From Flavobacterium phragmitis (GTDB taxonomy: Bacteria; Bacteroidota; Bacteroidia; Flavobacteriales; Flavobacteriaceae): a DNA stretch of 64,000 bases. Below, in pieces: positions 30,840-39,182 of this stretch. Below the pieces are notes generated by a model. That model worked only from the letters and a program-made list of their open reading frames with translations. It was not told where the DNA came from and did no database searches. The stretch is from positions 248,001 to 312,000 of the forward strand of contig NZ_FOMH01000005.1 in the NCBI RefSeq assembly GCF_900112575.1, read 5' to 3'. The translations under genes and the position numbers were made by a program. The stretch's first letter is position 1. Each line of letters starts with the position of its first letter.

Positions 30840-30856
30840 TAAACCTGACAGGTTTA
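30840..30856. repeat. Short palindrome taaacctgacaggttta
   Basis: Seven-bp perfect arms surround gac between the GH51 and GH95 genes. From memory this motif is common between Flavobacterium genes. It could act as a weak terminator or belong to the dispersed palindrome set. Confidence 0.5.
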
Positions 30857-30909
30857 TAAAAATATAAATTGGCTCCTTTAATTCATATGATCATTTAAAA
30901 ATAAAATAT

Positions 30910-33381
30910 ATGCCATATCATTTTTCTCAAAAAAGCCTTTTATTATTGTTCGTGCTGACAGGATTTTCTGTTTTTGCGCAAAAAGATTTAAAACTGCAAT
31001 ACCAACAGCCTGCTGTCGAATGGACAGAAGCTTTGCCAGTAGGGAATGGTACACTTGGCGCAATGGTTTTTGGAAGAGTGGATTCCGAATTAATTCAGCT
31101 GAATGAAGCTACTTTGTGGAGTGGCGGACCAGTACAGAAAAATGTAAATCCAGATGCTTTTAAGAATCTAGCCTTAATTAGAGAAGCGTTGACGAATGAG
31201 GATTTTGAAAAAGCCTATGTTTTAACTAAAAACATGCAAGGACCTTACAGCGAAAGTTTTATGCCGTTGGGAGATCTTATTTTAAAACAAGATTTTGGTG
31301 GACTTCAACCCGATTCTTATCATAGAAGCCTTGATTTGCAGACAGGTTTAGCATCAACAAATTTTAAAATTGGTGGCGTAAATTATAAAAGGGAAATCTT
31401 TGCTTCGGCTCCAGCACAATGTATTGTCATTAAACTTTCGACAGATCAATTAAAGAAACTTTCTGTGACACTGGATGCTTCAAGTCTTTTGAAAAATGAA
31501 AGAACCATACAGAATCAATCTTTGGTTTTAAAAGGAAAAGCGCCATCACATGCAGATCCAAATTATATTGATTATAACAAAGAACCAATCATTTATGAAG
31601 ATCCATCAGGATGCAGAGGAATGCGTTTCGAATTGATTGTTAAACCAGTAATAAAAGACGGAGAAATAAGTTCAGAGGGAAATAAATTAGTGATTAAAAA
31701 TGCCTCGGAGATTTTACTTTTTGTTTCGGCTGCGACAAGTTTCAACGGATTTGATAAATGCCCTGACAGCGAAGGCAAAGACGAACATCAATTTGCCGAA
31801 GCTCCGATTAAAAAGGCAATTGCGAAAAAATACGATAGTTTGTTAAAAGAGCATATTGCCGATTTTCAAAAACTCTTCAATAGAGTTTCCTTAAAATTGA
31901 ATGAAAAAGAAACCAATAAATCGAATCTGTCAACAGATATAAGACTGGAAGAATACGCTAAAGGAGAAAAAGATGCCGGATTGGAAGCTTTGTTTTTTCA
32001 GTTCGGACGTTACCTGCTGATTTCTTCTTCTCGTACACACAATGCGCCAGCAAACTTACAAGGAATTTGGAATAATAAACTTCGTGCACCTTGGAGCAGT
32101 AATTATACGACAAATATTAATTTACAGATGAATTACTGGCCAGTAGAATCGGGAAGTTTATCGGAGTTGTTTTTTCCGCTTGACGAATACATTAAAAATG
32201 CTTCTGTAACAGGAACAGAAACAGCCAAAAGTTATTATCATGCCAACGGCTGGGTTTTGCATCATAACTCTGATATCTGGGCTATGACGAATCCTGTAGG
32301 TGATTTTGGAAAAGGAGATCCTATGTGGGCAAACTGGTATATGGGAGCCAACTGGATGAGCAGGCATTTATGGGAACATTACGAATATACAGGTGATGTT
32401 GCCTATCTGAAAAAAGTATATCCAATTATAAAGGGTGCTGCAGAATTTAGTTTAGACTGGCTTCAGAAAGACAAAAACGGTCATTTGGTTACTATGCCTT
32501 CAACTTCGCCAGAAAATATGTTTTATTACGATGGCAAAAAGAAAGGTGTTGTAACAACGGCTTCTACAATGGATATTGGAATCATAAAAGATTTATTTGA
32601 AAATACAGCCGAAGCTTCTAAAATTTTAAATACTGATTCAGATTTCAGAGAAAAAGTAAATAAAGCAGCAGGCGAATTGTTGCCTTTTCAAATTGGAGCA
32701 AAAGGACAATTGTTAGAATGGTATAAAGATTTTGAAGAAGAAGATCCGCATCATAGACATACTTCGCATCTGTATGCTTTGCATCCTGCTAATTTAATTT
32801 CGCCATTAAAAACACCTGAATTAGCTGCAGCCGCAAAGAAAACCTTAGAACTGCGCGGCGACGATGGAACAGGCTGGAGTTTAGCTTGGAAAGTAAATAT
32901 GTGGGCAAGACTTTTGGATGGAAATCATGCCTATCAGTTATTCAAAAATCAATTGAGATTGACAAAAGATAACGATCCTAAATACAAACGACACGGAGGT
33001 TGTTACCCAAATTTGTTTGATGCGCATCCGCCATTTCAGATTGATGGAAATTTTGCAGGAACTGCCGGTGTAATCGAAATGCTGATGCAGAGTCAGAATA
33101 AAGAAATTCATCTGCTTCCAGCGCTTCCAGATGCTTGGACAGACGGAGAAATTAAAGGCATTACTGCAAAAGGAAATTTCAAAGTAGATATAAAATGGAA
33201 TGCTGGTCAATTGACTCAGGCAAAAATTGTTTCTCAAAATGGAGGAGTTTGTTCTATAAGATCTGCTGAACCATTTATAATTGAAAAATTGAACATTAAA
33301 AGCGAGAAATCATCTATTGGTTACACAGCAAAATTTGACACTAAAAAAGGAATGTCTTATAGTGTTGTGCCTACGAAATAG
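30910..33381 (+). CDS. GH95 alpha-L-fucosidase / alpha-L-galactosidase, secreted
   Basis: This 823-residue protein has a signal peptide (SLLLLFVLTGFSVFAQ) and the GH95 beginning WTEALPVGNGTLGAMVFG, QLNEATLWSGGP. The (alpha/alpha)6 catalytic domain shows NLQGIWNN, NYTTNINLQMNYWPVE, STSPEN, DDGTGWSLAWK and FQIDGNFAGTAGVIEMLMQS. GH95 enzymes are inverting alpha-1,2-L-fucosidases or alpha-L-galactosidases. On plant polymers they trim fucose or galactose from xyloglucan or pectic side chains. It is the last + strand gene of the large locus, and its 3' end overlaps the convergent TPR gene by 11 bp. Confidence 0.93.
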   Translation: MPYHFSQKSLLLLFVLTGFSVFAQKDLKLQYQQPAVEWTEALPVGNGTLGAMVFGRVDSELIQLNEATLWSGGPVQKNVNPDAFKNLALIREALTNEDFEKAYVLTKNMQGPYSESFMPLGDLILKQDFGGLQPDSYHRSLDLQTGLASTNFKIGGVNYKREIFASAPAQCIVIKLSTDQLKKLSVTLDASSLLKNERTIQNQSLVLKGKAPSHADPNYIDYNKEPIIYEDPSGCRGMRFELIVKPVIKDGEISSEGNKLVIKNASEILLFVSAATSFNGFDKCPDSEGKDEHQFAEAPIKKAIAKKYDSLLKEHIADFQKLFNRVSLKLNEKETNKSNLSTDIRLEEYAKGEKDAGLEALFFQFGRYLLISSSRTHNAPANLQGIWNNKLRAPWSSNYTTNINLQMNYWPVESGSLSELFFPLDEYIKNASVTGTETAKSYYHANGWVLHHNSDIWAMTNPVGDFGKGDPMWANWYMGANWMSRHLWEHYEYTGDVAYLKKVYPIIKGAAEFSLDWLQKDKNGHLVTMPSTSPENMFYYDGKKKGVVTTASTMDIGIIKDLFENTAEASKILNTDSDFREKVNKAAGELLPFQIGAKGQLLEWYKDFEEEDPHHRHTSHLYALHPANLISPLKTPELAAAAKKTLELRGDDGTGWSLAWKVNMWARLLDGNHAYQLFKNQLRLTKDNDPKYKRHGGCYPNLFDAHPPFQIDGNFAGTAGVIEMLMQSQNKEIHLLPALPDAWTDGEIKGITAKGNFKVDIKWNAGQLTQAKIVSQNGGVCSIRSAEPFIIEKLNIKSEKSSIGYTAKFDTKKGMSYSVVPTK

Positions 33382-33952
33382 ATTTGAGTCTTTGTGTTTT
33401 AAATCTTCTGGTTCGAAGCCTGATTCTTTTGATTTGAAGCAGGCATTCGGTAATCAGATTTTTTATTTCTAAGTAAGAATTGTTAGGAACGGAGGTAATC
33501 GTATTTTTTACGCTTTCGATATAATTTCCAGCGGTAATTAAATCGGTTTCAAGATTTTGTAAAATGCGGCTTTCTATATTTTTATTTTTCTTGTAGTAAT
33601 AAATGCAGTTTTGAAGGTCTTCAATTTGACCCGTGATATCAGCAATGGCATTTTTTGAAACGGCCCGGCTGTAGTAATAAGAAAACTCTAACGGATTATC
33701 TTCAATCACTTTATCAAAGTCATCAATGGCTTTGTAATGATAATTCAACTGCTGGAAACACTTTGCTCTCAATTCATAAACCGTACTATTAAAACCTGAG
33801 TTTAAAGCATTATCGAGATAAGACAAAGCTTCAGAAAATTGGCTGGAAAGATAGAGTTCTTTCCCTTTTTCTAAGTCGGCTGTGTCTTGTTCAAGATTTT
33901 GCACTGCAACCTTGTTTTTAAACGGAAATCCTAAATTGACGAACCACTTCAT
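33371..33952 (-). CDS. TPR-like helical protein
   Basis: This 193-residue protein has at least two TPR-type repeats: EKGKELYLSSQFSEALSYLD, then AKCFQQLNYHYKAIDDFDKV, and a weaker third. The C-terminal tail is strongly basic (RIRLRTRRFKTQRLK). No signal peptide is present. TPR domains mediate protein-protein contacts; no partner is suggested by context. It is convergent with GH95 and shares 11 bp with it, so transcription of the two could interfere. It is read away from the regulator cluster and is probably not part of the PUL. Confidence 0.75.
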   Translation of the reverse strand: MKWFVNLGFPFKNKVAVQNLEQDTADLEKGKELYLSSQFSEALSYLDNALNSGFNSTVYELRAKCFQQLNYHYKAIDDFDKVIEDNPLEFSYYYSRAVSKNAIADITGQIEDLQNCIYYYKKNKNIESRILQNLETDLITAGNYIESVKNTITSVPNNSYLEIKNLITECLLQIKRIRLRTRRFKTQRLKSIS

Positions 33953-34358
33953 AATTATAAAATTTAGATGGTCAGGCTGTTCAGATTGTAAATCTGAGTT
34001 AAGATGAGGGAATGTTAAAGATAAATAAATTTTTGATATACAGTTAATTAAAAGTTGTTTTTATGTCAAAAAAAATAAAAGTGATGTGCTTAGTATATTT
34101 CGCTTCGAACTTCTTGAAAAAAGTTTTTTAGCCACAAATTGCACAAATTTTCACAAATTAATTCGTGGAAATTTTGGGCTTAAAAATAAGCTTTGCTTGT
34201 GGACTTTTAGGCTGTCAAGCTAATAAAGGTTATCCAAAAAGGATTGTATGATTTTTTTTGTTTTATTTCTGTTTAGATGCCCCAGCGAGGCAGAATATTT
34301 ATAGGATTTTAGTTGTGTTGATTTCAAAAGCTCCGGTGGAGCGAAATATTTTTGTCAA
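33953..34358. repeat. Gap with degenerate palindromes, no gene
   Basis: About 400 bp show no convincing ORF. Degenerate hairpins are visible, such as ccacaaattgcac...attcgtgg near 34131-34168 and gctccggtggagc near 34330, the latter followed by gaaatattt. These resemble eroded copies of dispersed intergenic repeats. Confidence 0.45.
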
Positions 34359-34388
34359 TAAAAAAGGTGCTTGACGAATCAAACACCT
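34359..34388 (-). terminator. Terminator for the cupin gene
   Basis: Read on the minus strand, aggtgtttga pairs with tcaagcacct around a 4-nt loop with one mismatch, followed by a U run (aaaaaa on the + strand at about 34359-34365). It lies some 50 bp past the cupin stop codon. Confidence 0.7.
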
Positions 34389-34439
34389 CATTTCACTAGC
34401 AATAAATCCATCTTTTATTGCAATCGCTTACTATTTCAT

Positions 34440-34913
34440 TTAATTAGATTCAGCTTTAAAAAGATCATCTGAATTTTCGGTAATCGGAATATAAAGTCTT
34501 TCCCAAACATCGCTGTCTACCATATCCCAACTGTGGCCTTTTCCTTTAAGATCTTCGGCTAGTAAAACTACTCCAGGTTCTATGATGAAAGTACTTCCGT
34601 CTGAGACTTTAAATCTAATTTTACCTTTTACCGTAATAACATATTGTTTTCTTGGCGCTGGATGCGCATTTTTTTCCCATTCTTCTGTTTTATTGCTGTA
34701 CCAGAAAGAAGCGGTATTCATGTGTTTTAAGGATGGAATAGAACCTTTTTCGAAAGTACAGCTTCCATCAGGTTTATTGATAAGTCGGTACGCTGGAATT
34801 TCAGCGGCTTCTTCCATAGCTTTCACTTGAACTTTTTTGTGCTCTTGTGCATAATTGCTGTTTGCTGCCATAAGAAATGCAGTTAGGATAAATCCTTTTA
34901 ATAGATTTTTCAT
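34440..34913 (-). CDS. Secreted cupin-domain protein
   Basis: The frame extends to 34967, but the ATG at 34913 gives a good signal peptide (MKNLLKGFILTAFLMAANSN, YAQ). The mature part (about 135 residues) has a single cupin-like beta-barrel: PRKQYVITVKGKIRFKVSDG, FIIEPGVVLLAEDLKGKGH. The canonical metal-binding His set is incomplete. Cupins bind small molecules or act as simple enzymes. It follows the Dabb and porin genes on the same strand, with a family A palindrome in between, and may be coexpressed with them. Confidence 0.75.
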   Translation of the reverse strand: MKNLLKGFILTAFLMAANSNYAQEHKKVQVKAMEEAAEIPAYRLINKPDGSCTFEKGSIPSLKHMNTASFWYSNKTEEWEKNAHPAPRKQYVITVKGKIRFKVSDGSTFIIEPGVVLLAEDLKGKGHSWDMVDSDVWERLYIPITENSDDLFKAESN

Positions 34914-34954
34914 TTTGGTATTAAATTTAAAAGTAATAATTTTTTTTGTAATTA

Positions 34955-35102
34955 ATTTTAAACACATAGAATCATAGGTTTAGGCACCGTTGAAAGGCAT
35001 TTCATTTGCGTCAATACACATAGTAAGTAGGTGTTAGAAACTAGTTTCTTTCTCTATTCTTTTTTAGATAAAGAAATAACTATGTTTCTATGTGTTTAAA
35101 AT
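34955..35102. repeat. Intergenic three-hairpin palindrome, family A copy 3
   Basis: The arms ttttaaacacatagaatcat and ctatgtttctatgtgtttaa correspond to family A with one mismatch. Inner elements gaaactagtttc and tacacatag...aggtgtta match copies 1 and 2. It separates the cupin gene from the Dabb gene. Confidence 0.85.
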
Positions 35103-35105
35103 TTT

Positions 35106-35525
35106 TTATTGAATGTATACAGAATCGTGAACCATCATTTTATTGAAGAATGGTTTGTATTGGGCCACTAAAGCAAGATGCCCGTCAAGTTTACCGTAGG
35201 TTTCTAAATCTTCTAATGAATCAAATTCCATAGAAGCATTGTAAGTAAAAGAATTATCCATAACAGGTCTTGGCGTTGAATTGGCAGGTTTTCCGTAACG
35301 GACATTTTTTACGTACGGCAGCTTTTTAAGACCTTCAAAAAAGTTGGCGAAATCTTCGACTTGCGCTGGTGTAAGTTCAGGTTTAAGCCAGAAAAGCAGG
35401 TAATGAAAATAAACCGTTTTATGCTGTGGCTCTGTTTCAGCTGAAGTATTTGCCAGTACTTTTGCTCCAGTCAATGCAAGTGCTCCCGCGCTCGCTGATT
35501 TTATAATAAAATTTCGTCTTTCCAT
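35106..35525 (-). CDS. Dabb (stress-responsive alpha/beta-barrel) domain protein, exported
   Basis: This 139-residue protein has an N-terminal Tat-like signal (ERRNFIIKSASAGALALTG) followed by a Dabb ferredoxin-like domain: HYLLFWLKPELTPAQVEDF, PYVKNVRYGKPA, DNSFTYNASMEFDSLEDLETY. Dabb domains dimerise and often bind small hydrophobic ligands or catalyse simple reactions. It follows the porin by 12 bp, so the two are almost certainly cotranscribed. Confidence 0.85.
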   Translation of the reverse strand: MERRNFIIKSASAGALALTGAKVLANTSAETEPQHKTVYFHYLLFWLKPELTPAQVEDFANFFEGLKKLPYVKNVRYGKPANSTPRPVMDNSFTYNASMEFDSLEDLETYGKLDGHLALVAQYKPFFNKMMVHDSVYIQ

Positions 35526-35537
35526 AATCGTAACGTT

Positions 35538-36866
35538 TTAATTAAAGTCGATTCTATATTTTAGAACATACTGCCATTTTCGGTCTGAAACTGTTGCTAG
35601 ATTGGCATCGTTTAAAGTATAAATCGGACGGTTTTGGGCATCAAAAGTTAATCTTGAAGACATGCCGTTCATCAGTAAAGAAATCCCCGCATCATAAGTC
35701 AGCGCTTTATCATGAAGTCCGTCAAGATCAGAAAGCATCACACTTCCCGCTGGCTGCAGCTGAAGACTATTTTTGGCTTTGTTGAAATAAGGAAGCGTTC
35801 CGCCGACTTGTAAATAATACGTATTTCCAGTCCCTATAACAGGAGAATTGTTCCCAGCACCATTTAGACTGCTTACCGTTGTATTTACACCGCTTGCAGG
35901 ATTACTTACGCCAGAATAACGCACATAATTTGGCCCGTAATTATTATTCATCGCCATGGCATAAGCACTGAAAGAAGTACCGCGGTCTTTGTTGATTGGT
36001 GTATCATAGAAAAGGTCAACGGCAAAACTTTTTTCATCATCATTAATAGTTGTTTTTGCTTCGTCTAAGTGCCATAATGCATTGTGCATATATTCAAAAC
36101 CTGCACCTAGCGCTAGGACTTTCTTTTTACCGTTGTAAGTTCCAGAGTGGAAAGGAGTACTGTTGCTTTCGGTATCAAAAAACTCATATTTAAAATAACC
36201 TGAGTAATCTTTGTTAGGATGTGTTTTGCTGAATGTAGCAAGATTGTATTGTGGATCAGCGCTTACATTCGTATAAGGATCAGCGATAACCAAACGATAA
36301 TCTAATTTCCCGATTTGTCCTTTAGCATAAACACTCATTTCTCTAACTGTTTCGTCTGATATTCCTGCATTGGCAGTGGCGTAAGAGGGTAAATCATATA
36401 ATAAAGTATTCAAAGGCCCGGTTGTAAATCTTGATAAACCTCTCCAAGTTGATCGTCCAGCACCGGCAGCAATCGCATCATTAAATTTATATTCTGCATA
36501 GGCATCTAAAAGTTCAAATGCAGGAGTAGTTTTAGAAGCGACGTTTACATTGGTCAAACCGCCTTGCAGTACAAACGTGAATTTTTCTGTAGGCTGATAA
36601 GACATTTTTACCCTAACTCTTCGCAATGATAAATCTGAAATACTGTTAACCTGTTCGCCATTTACCAAACTTCCCGGATTAAGTTCTGCATATCGAGCCC
36701 AAATTTCTGTGTAACCGCTGAATGAGATCGAACGTGTTTTTTCATCGTTTAAATATTTGGTTAAAGTTGGGTTTCCAAAATCATTCTTTTTTTGAGCATT
36801 AATTGTATTGATAAATCCTGCAAGCAGAAAAAAACACAATCCAATTTTTAAATAATTTGTTTTCAT
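35538..36866 (-). CDS. Outer-membrane porin-like beta-barrel
   Basis: This 442-residue protein has a signal peptide (LKIGLCFFLLAGFINTINAQ) and alternating beta strands ending in a terminal aromatic strand (WQYVLKYRIDFN). Features such as SLRRVRVKMSYQPTEKFTFVLQGG are typical of phosphate-selective or general porins in Bacteroidota. There is no plug or TonB box. It probably lets a small solute through the outer membrane, and the Dabb and cupin proteins may process or bind it. A candidate promoter and response-regulator sites lie upstream (36895-36994). Confidence 0.8.
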   Translation of the reverse strand: MKTNYLKIGLCFFLLAGFINTINAQKKNDFGNPTLTKYLNDEKTRSISFSGYTEIWARYAELNPGSLVNGEQVNSISDLSLRRVRVKMSYQPTEKFTFVLQGGLTNVNVASKTTPAFELLDAYAEYKFNDAIAAGAGRSTWRGLSRFTTGPLNTLLYDLPSYATANAGISDETVREMSVYAKGQIGKLDYRLVIADPYTNVSADPQYNLATFSKTHPNKDYSGYFKYEFFDTESNSTPFHSGTYNGKKKVLALGAGFEYMHNALWHLDEAKTTINDDEKSFAVDLFYDTPINKDRGTSFSAYAMAMNNNYGPNYVRYSGVSNPASGVNTTVSSLNGAGNNSPVIGTGNTYYLQVGGTLPYFNKAKNSLQLQPAGSVMLSDLDGLHDKALTYDAGISLLMNGMSSRLTFDAQNRPIYTLNDANLATVSDRKWQYVLKYRIDFN

Positions 36867-36894
36867 GTATAGTTAAAATTTACATTTTGTTCTG

Positions 36895-36908
36895 GTAGTG
36901 ATCACTAC
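36895..36908. promoter_or_regulatory. Perfect 14-bp palindrome in the porin 5' untranslated region
   Basis: gtagtgatcactac is fully self-complementary and lies about 30-40 bp upstream of the porin ATG, downstream of its presumed -7 element. It could be an operator for a dimeric repressor or an mRNA feature. Confidence 0.45.
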
Positions 36909-36923
36909 TTGTTTTTGACTCGA

Positions 36924-36931
36924 CAAAGGTA
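36924..36931 (-). promoter_or_regulatory. Candidate -7 element for the porin operon
   Basis: Read on the minus strand this is TACCTTTG, an exact match to TAnnTTTG. No TTTG -33 box lies at the right distance, which fits activator-dependent expression from the repeats at 36953-36994. Confidence 0.5.
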
Positions 36932-36952
36932 GATTCACGATGTGCTTTGGGT

Positions 36953-36994
36953 TATTAGAAAAGTATTAGAAAGCTTATAGAATGTTATTAGAAA
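36953..36994. promoter_or_regulatory. Four direct repeats at exact 11-bp spacing (likely response-regulator operator)
   Basis: TATTAGAAA occurs at 36953, 36964 and 36986, with a weaker copy (ttatagaat) at 36975, giving an 11-bp period. A fifth copy lies at 37072-37080 near the two-component operon. OmpR-family regulators bind direct repeats one helical turn apart. The array sits between the divergent porin and response-regulator genes, just upstream of the porin -7 element. Confidence 0.6.
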
Positions 36995-37095
36995 TGCGTT
37001 TATTCTTATTTTAAAGTGTTGTAATACAGTGTGTTTTGTGTTTGTGTAGAATCGGCTCAATTCTAAGACTCTATTAGAAAAAGAAAATATTGTCG

Positions 37096-37103
37096 TAAAT
37101 TTG
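37096..37103 (+). promoter_or_regulatory. Candidate -7 element for the two-component operon
   Basis: TAAATTTG matches TAnnTTTG and lies 28 bp before the ATG at 37132. A clear TTTG -33 box is absent. A TATTAGAAA copy at 37072-37080 is close to the -33 position. Confidence 0.45.
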
Positions 37104-37131
37104 ACCTCGATTTTAAAAGGAACAGACATAG

Positions 37132-37821
37132 ATGAAGATCTTAATTGTGGAAGATAACAGCAGAGTTTCGGCTTTACTGAAAAGAGGATTAGAAAGTCAG
37201 GGTTATCAGGTATATATTGCAGAAGAAGCAGAAGAAGGACTTATACTTTTAGGGAAAATTGATTTTGAATTAATCATTACTGATATTATGTTGGCTGGAA
37301 TGGATGGCATTACTTTTTGCAAAAAGATCCGTCAATCCGGAAAAAAAATACCAATCATCATGTTGACCGCTTTAGGAACCATTGATGAAAAGATTGAAGG
37401 TTTTGATGCCGGCGCAGATGATTATCTCGTAAAACCTTTTGAAATAAGAGAGTTATACGCCAGAGTTAAAGCTTTATTACAGCGTAAAAATGATGCTGTT
37501 CATACTGTTGAAGAAACTTCTCAAATCACTTATAATGATCTTGTTCTGGATAAACGAACCAAAGTAGTTTACAGACAAGGAATAACAATTAATCTCACTC
37601 CGAAAGAATTCAATTTACTTCATTTTCTGATGCAGCATCCGGAAAGACTGCTTACTCGCGATGAAATTGCCGATAATGTCTGGGGAAATAATTTTGATAC
37701 CGGAACCAATTATATAGATGTTTACATTGCCTATCTAAGAAAGAAAATTGACAAAGATTTTGATCAGAAACTAATTCATACGAAAGTGGGAATGGGATTT
37801 ATTTTAAGTAATAAAATATGA
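37132..37821 (+). CDS. OmpR/PhoB-family response regulator
   Basis: The 229-residue protein has an N-terminal receiver (LIVEDNSRVSALLKR; phosphorylation site D51 in LIITDIMLAGMDG; K in DDYLVKPFE) and a C-terminal winged helix (NLTPKEFNLLHFLMQHPERL, IDVYIAYLRKKID). It overlaps the following kinase gene by 4 bp (ATGA), showing translational coupling. The divergent porin cluster and the phased repeats in between make porin-Dabb-cupin its probable target. Confidence 0.95.
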   Translation: MKILIVEDNSRVSALLKRGLESQGYQVYIAEEAEEGLILLGKIDFELIITDIMLAGMDGITFCKKIRQSGKKIPIIMLTALGTIDEKIEGFDAGADDYLVKPFEIRELYARVKALLQRKNDAVHTVEETSQITYNDLVLDKRTKVVYRQGITINLTPKEFNLLHFLMQHPERLLTRDEIADNVWGNNFDTGTNYIDVYIAYLRKKIDKDFDQKLIHTKVGMGFILSNKI

Positions 37822-39182
37822 AATTAGTAACCCGCACTGCCCTCACTTATGCTATTTTAACGGCTTTTATTTTATTCGTATTTGCCTACAGCGTTTATTT
37901 TGTTTCAGAAAAAAATAGAAAAGATGAATTCTTTGACCGTCTGGATTATAAAATAATCTGGCGCGCCGAGTTTATATTTGATGCCCAAATCAACAAAGAC
38001 CTCATTAAATTTCTGCATACTAAAAATAAAAAGGTACTAAATGAAGCCGATATAAGTGTTTATGACAGCAACTTCAATCTGTATTTTTCGGACAATATGC
38101 CACCGCTTGGAAATCAAAAAATATTAGAATCTATAAAAAGAAATAAATTTTTAAACTGGGCAGACGAAAAATACCAATATCGAGGAATTTTATACAAAGA
38201 CAATCACCAAGAATATTATATCGTAGGAAGAGCAATAGACGTAACAGGTCTTAATCATATTAACGCTTTTAAAGAAAATGTACTTTATGTATATTTTATT
38301 TCGATTGTTTTGGTTTTCATTATTGGATTTGGATTTTCCTATTATACCCTAAAACCTTTAAAAGATATTATCTTTCAAATTCGAGATATATCCGAGCATA
38401 ATTTGAACAAACGAATTGTGGTTCCAAAAGCCAAAGACGAGCTTTATGAACTTACTCAGACCTTTAATACAACCTTCAATAGATTAGAAAAATCCTTTAA
38501 TAATCATCGAAATTTTGTGACCACCATTTCACATGAATTTCGAACACCTCTTTCTATTTTGATTGCAGAAATTGAACTAGGAAAAGAGCTAAATCAGACC
38601 GTTGACGATTATAAAAAATCATTGGATAATGCTTTGGAAGAAGCCAATCATGTTTCGCAGCTTTCGACAGCCCTTTTAGATTTTGCAAGGGCGAATTATG
38701 ACATTTCACAGATCAAAATGTCGCCAACGAGAATAGATGAAGTTTTGGTCGATGCCAAATTAAATCTGATCAATAAAAAAGAGGTGAAATACAAGATTGG
38801 AATAAGTTACATGAACTTGGACAATACAGATTCCAGTGTTTACAATTATACTGGAAATCCATATCTGCTACAGATTGCTTTTTCAAATATCATGGAAAAT
38901 GCCTGTAAATATTCTGAAAATCATTCTTGTAATGTAGAGATTAACGCTTCATCAGAAAAAATTACATTAACCTTTTCAGATGACGGAATAGGAATCCCGG
39001 AAGCCGATCTTGAAAAAATCTACAACTTATTTTACCGAGGCAAAAACAAAGATCACGAAAATGGTTACGGCATCGGATTATCTATTGTAAAACAAATTAT
39101 CAGCCTGCACAATGGTTCGATTGAAGTGATTTCTAAGGTTGGAAAAGGAACAATTTTTACAGTAATTCTGCCATTGCAATAA
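37818..39182 (+). CDS. Membrane sensor histidine kinase
   Basis: This 454-residue kinase has two membrane helices (about 6-29 and 155-180) around a periplasmic sensor of some 125 residues, then HAMP, HisKA (TTISHEFRTPLSILIAE) and HATPase (NACKYS, DDGIGIP, GYGIGLSIVKQ). It is the cognate kinase of the upstream regulator. The sensor domain has no recognisable family signature. Its stop codon directly abuts the stop of the convergent NUDIX gene, leaving no room for a terminator. Confidence 0.94.
   Translation: MKLVTRTALTYAILTAFILFVFAYSVYFVSEKNRKDEFFDRLDYKIIWRAEFIFDAQINKDLIKFLHTKNKKVLNEADISVYDSNFNLYFSDNMPPLGNQKILESIKRNKFLNWADEKYQYRGILYKDNHQEYYIVGRAIDVTGLNHINAFKENVLYVYFISIVLVFIIGFGFSYYTLKPLKDIIFQIRDISEHNLNKRIVVPKAKDELYELTQTFNTTFNRLEKSFNNHRNFVTTISHEFRTPLSILIAEIELGKELNQTVDDYKKSLDNALEEANHVSQLSTALLDFARANYDISQIKMSPTRIDEVLVDAKLNLINKKEVKYKIGISYMNLDNTDSSVYNYTGNPYLLQIAFSNIMENACKYSENHSCNVEINASSEKITLTFSDDGIGIPEADLEKIYNLFYRGKNKDHENGYGIGLSIVKQIISLHNGSIEVISKVGKGTIFTVILPLQ

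Noticed and set aside
33371..33381. Terminator between GH95 and the TPR gene
   Set aside because: The two coding regions overlap by 11 bp and no T-tailed hairpin is present near the ends.
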